Shown here: positions 60,017 through 64,000 of the stretch, one piece after another | How positions within the stretch are numbered: the first letter of the stretch is position 1 | Layout of the letters: every line of letters begins with the position of its first letter | Origin: Caballeronia glathei | GTDB lineage: Bacteria > Pseudomonadota > Gammaproteobacteria > Burkholderiales > Burkholderiaceae | Assembly (NCBI RefSeq): GCF_000698595.1 | Contig: NZ_JFHC01000034.1 | Coordinates: 1 to 64,000, forward strand | DNA: 64,000 nt | Reading direction: 5' to 3' | Program-made: the position numbers and the translations under genes | The notes under the pieces: generated by a model | Databases searched by the model: none | What the model was told of the DNA's origin: nothing | What the model saw: the letters and a program-made list of their open reading frames with translations, nothing else

Positions 60017-60736
60017 ATGGCAACCGCAGTCAACCTCTGGCCGCTCATAGGCGTGGCCGTCATCATCGTGGGCTTTGTCCTGCGCTTCAATCCGATGCTG
60101 ATCGTGGCCGCCGCCGCGATCATCACCGGACTGGCGGCGCATTTTCCGCTCGATCGCATCTTCGCCACGATCGGCACCGGCTTTCTCAAGACGCGCAACA
60201 TTCCGCTGATCATTCTGCTGCCGCTCGCGGTGATCGGCCTGCTGGAGCGCCACGGCCTGCGCGAGCGCGCGCAGATCTGGATTTCCGGCATCAAGGCGGC
60301 AACGGCCGGGCGCCTTCTGATCGTGTATCTGCTGGTGCGCGAACTGACGGCGGCGGTCGGCCTGACCGGCCTCGGCGGCCATCCGCAGATGGTCCGGCCG
60401 CTCCTCGCGCCGATGGCCGAAGGCGCGACCGAAGCGCACTACGGCAAGCTCTCCGACAAGATCCGCTTCAAGCTGCGCGCGTACTCGGCGGCCACCGACA
60501 ACGTCGGTCTCTTCTTCGGCGAGGACATCTTCGTCGCGTTCGGCGCGATCGTGCTGATGGTCACGTTCCTCAAGGAGGCCGGAATCGTCGTGGAGCCGCT
60601 GCACGTGGCGATGTGGGGCATTCCGACCGCAATCTGCGCGTTTTTCATCCATGGCTTCCGGCTGTGGCTGCTCGACCGGCAACTGGCGCGCGAACTCGGC
60701 GCGCTGACGAAGAACGTCGTAGGGGAAAAGGCATGA
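60017..60736 (+). CDS. DUF969-family putative 5-oxoproline transporter subunit
   Basis: The product has 239 residues and about seven membrane segments. It begins MATAVNLWPLIGVAVIIVGF and includes IGTGFLKTRNIPLIILLPLA and LTGLGGHPQMVRPLLAPMAE. DUF969/DUF979 genes often accompany pxp genes and are annotated as a 5-oxoproline transporter pair, although direct transport proof is limited. GGAG precedes the ATG at 60017. Confidence 0.88.
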   Translation: MATAVNLWPLIGVAVIIVGFVLRFNPMLIVAAAAIITGLAAHFPLDRIFATIGTGFLKTRNIPLIILLPLAVIGLLERHGLRERAQIWISGIKAATAGRLLIVYLLVRELTAAVGLTGLGGHPQMVRPLLAPMAEGATEAHYGKLSDKIRFKLRAYSAATDNVGLFFGEDIFVAFGAIVLMVTFLKEAGIVVEPLHVAMWGIPTAICAFFIHGFRLWLLDRQLARELGALTKNVVGEKA

Positions 60737-61689
60737 CGCTCACCATCAACTATCTGTTCTACCTGGTCGGCATCGTGCTGGTGGTGGTCGGCGGGATGAT
60801 CCTCACCGACAAGTCGCACCCGCGCCGCCTCACCGCCGGCACGTTCTGGCTCGTCTATGCGCTGGTGTTCCTGATCGGCGACCTGTTGCCGCCGCCGGTG
60901 GTCGGCGTGCTGGTCGTCGCGATGGCGCTGATCGCCGGGCTCGGCGGCGTGACAGGCGCGAAGCCGAAAATGCTTTCCGAGGAAACGCGCCGCCAGAGCG
61001 CCGTTCGCCTCGGCAACAAGCTCTTCATCCCCGCGCTGACGATTCCGGTCGTCACCGTGATCATCACGCTCTCCGCGAGCCACCTCGTGTTCGGCGGCAG
61101 GCCGCTTGTCGAACTGAAGAACGTCACGCTGATCGGCTTTGGCATCGGCTGCGTGATCGCGCTCGCGATCGCCTGCGTGATGACGCGCGACACCGTCGGC
61201 CAGTCGATGAAGGAAACCCGGCGCCTGATCGACGCGCTCTCGTGGGCCGCCGTCCTGCCGCAGATGCTCGGCATGCTCGGCCTGGTGTTTTCCGACGCGG
61301 GCGTCGGCAAGGCAGTCGCTCACGTCACGACGGCCTATGTGAACCTCGACTACCGGCTGGTCGCGGTGGCCGTGTACTGCGTCGGCATGGCGCTCTTCAC
61401 GATGGTGATGGGCAACGGGTTCGCGGCGTTTCCGGTGATGACGGGCGGTGTCGGCGTGCCGATCCTGGTTGGCGTGTTCCACGGCAATCCGGCGACGATG
61501 GTCGCGATCGGCATGTTCTCCGGCTACTGCGGCACGCTGATGACGCCGATGGCCGCGAACTTCAACATGGTGCCCGCGGCGCTGCTGGAGCTGCCTGACA
61601 AGAATGCGGTGATCAAGGTGCAGATTCCCACGGCGCTCACGCTGCTGGTGGTGAATATCTTCTTGTTGAACTGGATGATGTTCTTGTAA
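60733..61689 (+). CDS. DUF979-family putative 5-oxoproline transporter subunit
   Basis: The product is 318 residues with about nine hydrophobic segments. It includes LVVVGGMILTDKSHPRRLTA and GNGFAAFPVMTGGVGVPILV. SGYCGTLMTPMAANFNMVPA lies near the end. The start overlaps the DUF969 stop by ATGA, so the two subunits are coupled. Their placement right after pxpBCA makes 5-oxoproline the likely substrate. Confidence 0.88.
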   Translation: MTLTINYLFYLVGIVLVVVGGMILTDKSHPRRLTAGTFWLVYALVFLIGDLLPPPVVGVLVVAMALIAGLGGVTGAKPKMLSEETRRQSAVRLGNKLFIPALTIPVVTVIITLSASHLVFGGRPLVELKNVTLIGFGIGCVIALAIACVMTRDTVGQSMKETRRLIDALSWAAVLPQMLGMLGLVFSDAGVGKAVAHVTTAYVNLDYRLVAVAVYCVGMALFTMVMGNGFAAFPVMTGGVGVPILVGVFHGNPATMVAIGMFSGYCGTLMTPMAANFNMVPAALLELPDKNAVIKVQIPTALTLLVVNIFLLNWMMFL

Positions 61690-61695
61690 GAGGCA

Positions 61696-61721
61696 CGGTT
61701 CGCCCCGTGAGGGGCGAACCG
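61696..61721 (+). terminator. Hairpin after the transporter operon
   Basis: CGGTTCGCCCC at 61696-61706 pairs perfectly with GGGGCGAACCG at 61711-61721 around GTGA. The following sequence lacks a T tract, so termination may be weak or of another kind. Confidence 0.55.
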
Positions 61722-61739
61722 ATGATTCCTCCTGTCTCG

Positions 61740-62111
61740 CTAGAAGCGTTCGAAGAATCCGTGCTTTTTTCCCACTCGTTCAACCTTCGCATTTGCATTG
61801 ATATAAATATCCACACGACTGAAGGGCGGAATTAGATCGACGCCATCACGACTGGAATATGGCAAGCTAAGGATCATGGAGAAATCTCTATTTTGAAAAA
61901 AATCCGTGTAAATCCTCTTAACTTGACCCGGCTTGATCTCTTCTTTTTTCGTATGGTTATCTTCGTTGAAGAAATATACGACCGGTCCTCGCGCGTCGGC
62001 AGCATAGTGCAATACGACTATTGGACGGCAAAATAGCCAGAAAATGATCCAGAGGAACCACGCTGCACAAAGCATCACGAACATGCGACGCGCAACCTTG
62101 CGCATGTTCAT
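61740..62111 (-). CDS. Membrane-anchored protein, possible immunity protein
   Basis: The product is 123 residues with one N-terminal membrane anchor (MFVMLCAAWFLWIIFWLFCR) and a small beta-rich exterior domain (PVVYFFNEDNHTKKEEIKPG, VDIYINANAKVERVG). It is the last gene of a lower-GC minus-strand unit. Its start overlaps the end of the frameshifted toxin gene by ATGA. In polymorphic toxin loci the gene after the toxin is often the immunity protein, so that role is proposed. I do not recognise the family. Confidence 0.55.
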   Translation of the reverse strand: MNMRKVARRMFVMLCAAWFLWIIFWLFCRPIVVLHYAADARGPVVYFFNEDNHTKKEEIKPGQVKRIYTDFFQNRDFSMILSLPYSSRDGVDLIPPFSRVDIYINANAKVERVGKKHGFFERF

Positions 62112-62907
62112 CGCAAGCACTTGTGCAACTCCTTCGCATGATCGCGGCCCCTCCCCCACGGGACAGGTACGGCAGAGATGCTCCTCAGCAATGAATCAGT
62201 AGTCAGCGCACTGGGGTTCGCCTTGGCGAACAAGTCGATCCCGAGTTGAATCGAAATATGGTCGGGAATGTCGTCGGCGCTGGCAGGCCATGGCCCGTTT
62301 TCCATATGACGTTGCATGATCGGCCATTCGAAATTCTTGATGCGTCGAAACTGTCGCTTCCAATCTGCGCCACGCCCGCCCCGTAGATCAGCTCGTTGCT
62401 GCCGAACCCGATTGCAGTTCCAACGTAGCCATAGTGGATGTTCGACCAGACGTCAAAATAGTAGTCATGCTGCCCATATTTGTGCCAACCGAAATTGAAC
62501 AGCTTCTTGCCGCCCTGGTCTTCAAGCATTTTTCGTATCTGTGGTTTGTGATCCCATTTGCGATTCGGCCCTACCCGCTCTGCCCATAGCGCGTAGGCGG
62601 CTGATTTCTTCCCTGCGGCGATACTTCCAAAATTGGGCGGCCTGCCAAATTTGGCATACCACGGCAATGCATTCCATTCCCGCGCTTGTTCTTCCGAATC
62701 GTAACTATTCGCTTCCGTGATTTTCCGTCCAACTTCTGTAAAAGGATTTTGTCTCATCTCACGGACGATGAAATCAGCAATCTTTACAGCCACATTCGCG
62801 TCGGCGCAAACCATGACTTCTTTCGGCTTGGTATCGCTAACGGGCGTGGTGAACATTTCCGCAACCCAACGCATCGGCTTGCCGTTCTTCCCTATAACTG
62901 CGCTCAT
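62108..62907 (-). pseudogene. Polymorphic toxin type 44 gene broken by a frameshift
   Basis: From ATG 62907 the frame encodes a toxin-type-44-like domain (DYYFDVWSNIHYGYVGTAIG, then ELIYGAGVAQIGSD) to about 62350. It then shifts. The expected C-terminus (FRRIKNFEWPIMQRHMENGP, then DDIPDHISIQLGIDL) continues in the next frame to TGA 62108. The in-frame product instead ends with an unrelated tail at 62203. Restoring one base near 62346-62350 (TTCGAC to TTCCGAC) rejoins the two halves. The gene is lower in GC than its neighbours, as expected for acquired toxin loci. A sequencing error is possible. Confidence 0.7.
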
Positions 62908-63090
62908 TCGATCAGCTCCACATGCATCGCTATGCGCTCGACGCTTTGCGTTTGCAAAAGCACCAGCGTATGTCCATACGCATCACTCTCATCGCGTTCA
63001 ATCTTTCCGATTTCACAAATGCGACGCCTCGGACAGATTGACGCGCAACAAAAGCCTCGCAGGGTTACCGTCCAAATTGTGCACATCCAT
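62904..63090 (-). pseudogene. Small disrupted gene upstream of the toxin
   Basis: An ATG at 63090, with AGGA spaced well upstream, starts MDVHNLDGNPARLLLRVNLS but meets a stop at 63013. A second frame continues CEIGKIERDESDAYGHTLVL and then LQTQSVERIAMHVELIE, ending at TGA 62904 with an ATGA overlap onto the toxin gene. The two parts read as one short protein with a one-base shift near 63015-63025. The second frame could also be a separate 60-residue gene from ATG 63086. I do not recognise the protein. Confidence 0.45.
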
Positions 63091-63177
63091 ACGAATTGTC
63101 CTAGACGGATAGAGTGACGCCAACCAAAGGCCCCGCCAAAGGAGGGCCGCAAAGTTGCAAGCGGTATGCCGCTCGAA

Positions 63178-64000
63178 TCACCCCGGCACTACCACGAACC
63201 CGTGCCGCCGCAGCAGTTCAAGCACCCCGCGCCGCCCGCCGAGATGCAGCGCGCCGATCGCGACGAACACCGGCTTGTTCGGCACCGCGAGCTGCAGCAT
63301 CCGGGTGACGAAGCGGCGGTTGCGGTCATACACCACGCGGTTGTCCACGGAAGCCGCCAACGCCTTCGAGCGCGCGAGCTTGTCCGTTTTCGCGTCGTCC
63401 CACGCCTTGAGCGCATCGGCGTCGCCGATACGCCAGAGCCGATGCAATTCCTTCACGTCGGCGACATTCTCCGCAGGCGTCTGTACGAGGTCCTGCGCAA
63501 GCATCTCGCGCTGCTGCGCCGACGAAAGCCGCGTGAACGTCGCGATCTGCTCGTTGAGCGTCTCCAGCCCGACGATCTTCCCGTTCGCCCGCAGGTACAC
63601 GTTCTGCAACTGCGCCTCGGAGCCGTACTCGCTCTGGAATCCGGCCTTGAGCGTGTCGTACGTTTCGACCAGCATCGACGCGAGCCACGGCCGCGTCCGC
63701 CTGATTTCCTTCAGCGCAGCGGGGTTCGTGCGCAGACGGGCTTCGAGCTTCTTCCACATCGAATCGGGCAGATAGTCGAGCAGGCACTCGCTGCGGCATA
63801 CGCCGTAGCGGGTCACGTCTTCCTGCGAGTACAGGAGATCGTCGGGAGAGATTTCGAGCGCCAGCGTGGGCGATGCGTCGAGCGCCGCGAGAATCGGCTT
63901 GCGAAACGGCTGCTCGGGCGGATAGTCGCCCGGATAGCCGACATGGAGCGTGCCGAGCAGATAGAGCGTCGTCTGACCCTTGGTCGCGACGTAAAACGGC
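63178..64000 (-). CDS. TraB/GumN-family protein (5' end beyond window)
   Basis: The frame is open from the window edge (PFYVATKGQTTLYLLGTLHV near 63998-63939) to the stop at 63178. The LLGTLHVGYPGD motif and the C-terminal FVAIGALHLGGRRGVLELLR are the paired GTxH/GxLH elements of the TraB/GumN family, which is predicted to have metalloprotease-like activity. About 273 residues are visible, and the N-terminus lies outside the window. A GTG near 63816 is internal and not the start. Confidence 0.9.
   Translation of the reverse strand, partial: PFYVATKGQTTLYLLGTLHVGYPGDYPPEQPFRKPILAALDASPTLALEISPDDLLYSQEDVTRYGVCRSECLLDYLPDSMWKKLEARLRTNPAALKEIRRTRPWLASMLVETYDTLKAGFQSEYGSEAQLQNVYLRANGKIVGLETLNEQIATFTRLSSAQQREMLAQDLVQTPAENVADVKELHRLWRIGDADALKAWDDAKTDKLARSKALAASVDNRVVYDRNRRFVTRMLQLAVPNKPVFVAIGALHLGGRRGVLELLRRHGFVVVPG

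Overview
This is a GC-rich (mostly mid-60s percent by eye) chromosomal segment of a beta-proteobacterium. The gene content points to Burkholderia sensu lato, probably Paraburkholderia or Caballeronia. Supporting signs are paaDE with a TetR-type PaaR, an acdS/acdR pair, a type-2 ArgC, MaeB, a trimeric autotransporter with an extended signal peptide, and many small Burkholderia-type exported proteins. I saw no rRNA, tRNA, CRISPR array, insertion sequence or phage module. Almost all the sequence is protein-coding, in short operons closed by GC-rich hairpin terminators.

Layout. 0-10.3 kb holds aromatic catabolism: the end of paaC, paaD and paaE of the phenylacetyl-CoA epoxidase, a DUF1835 gene, paaR, a GNAT acetyltransferase, an Lrp/AsnC regulator divergent from hppD, a small exported protein, and a fused indolepyruvate ferredoxin oxidoreductase. 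10.3-13.3 kb is a trimeric autotransporter adhesin. 13.6-20.8 kb carries maeB, pyrE (preceded by 11-bp repeats and a perfect hairpin), an RcsB-like regulator, a PEBP-like secreted protein, a flavodoxin and argC. 21-32.8 kb is a mixed region of orphan receiver proteins, LysE, an oxidoreductase, Mut7-C RNase, an MFS/cupin pair, HiPIP, an FAD oxidase, an AAA ATPase and AlkB. 32.8-35.6 kb holds ridA, the acdS-acdR divergent pair for ACC degradation, and an MgtC-like gene. 35.6-39.4 kb holds an outer-membrane barrel, a diguanylate cyclase and arsC.

39.4-44 kb is the least ordinary gene-poor stretch. It contains two copies of a small exported protein ending in CX5CDIFFG, two copies of another unrecognised small protein (PHSWFA family), a decayed aminotransferase, short tandem repeats, and a terminator facing a strand with no obvious gene.

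44-56.7 kb is core housekeeping: glmS, glmU, the folM-like/folB/ttcA cluster, midA, a DUF2905 gene, cca, gst, an NDUFA9-like gene, slt and the 5-formyl-THF cyclo-ligase. 56.7-61.7 kb is a complete 5-oxoproline use module: a MarR regulator, pxpB, pxpC, pxpA and a two-subunit DUF969/DUF979 transporter, tightly overlapped. 61.7-63.1 kb is a small lower-GC island with a polymorphic toxin type 44 gene broken by a frameshift, a possible membrane-anchored immunity protein, and another disrupted small gene. The window ends inside a TraB/GumN-family gene.

Functional links. The left end and the pxp and acd modules all recover carbon or nitrogen from amino-acid-derived compounds (phenylacetate, tyrosine via 4-hydroxyphenylpyruvate, 2-keto acids, 5-oxoproline, ACC). 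Each has its own nearby regulator (TetR, Lrp, MarR, Lrp), as expected of a rhizosphere generalist. Function calls rest on recognised protein motifs and gene context, not on database searches.
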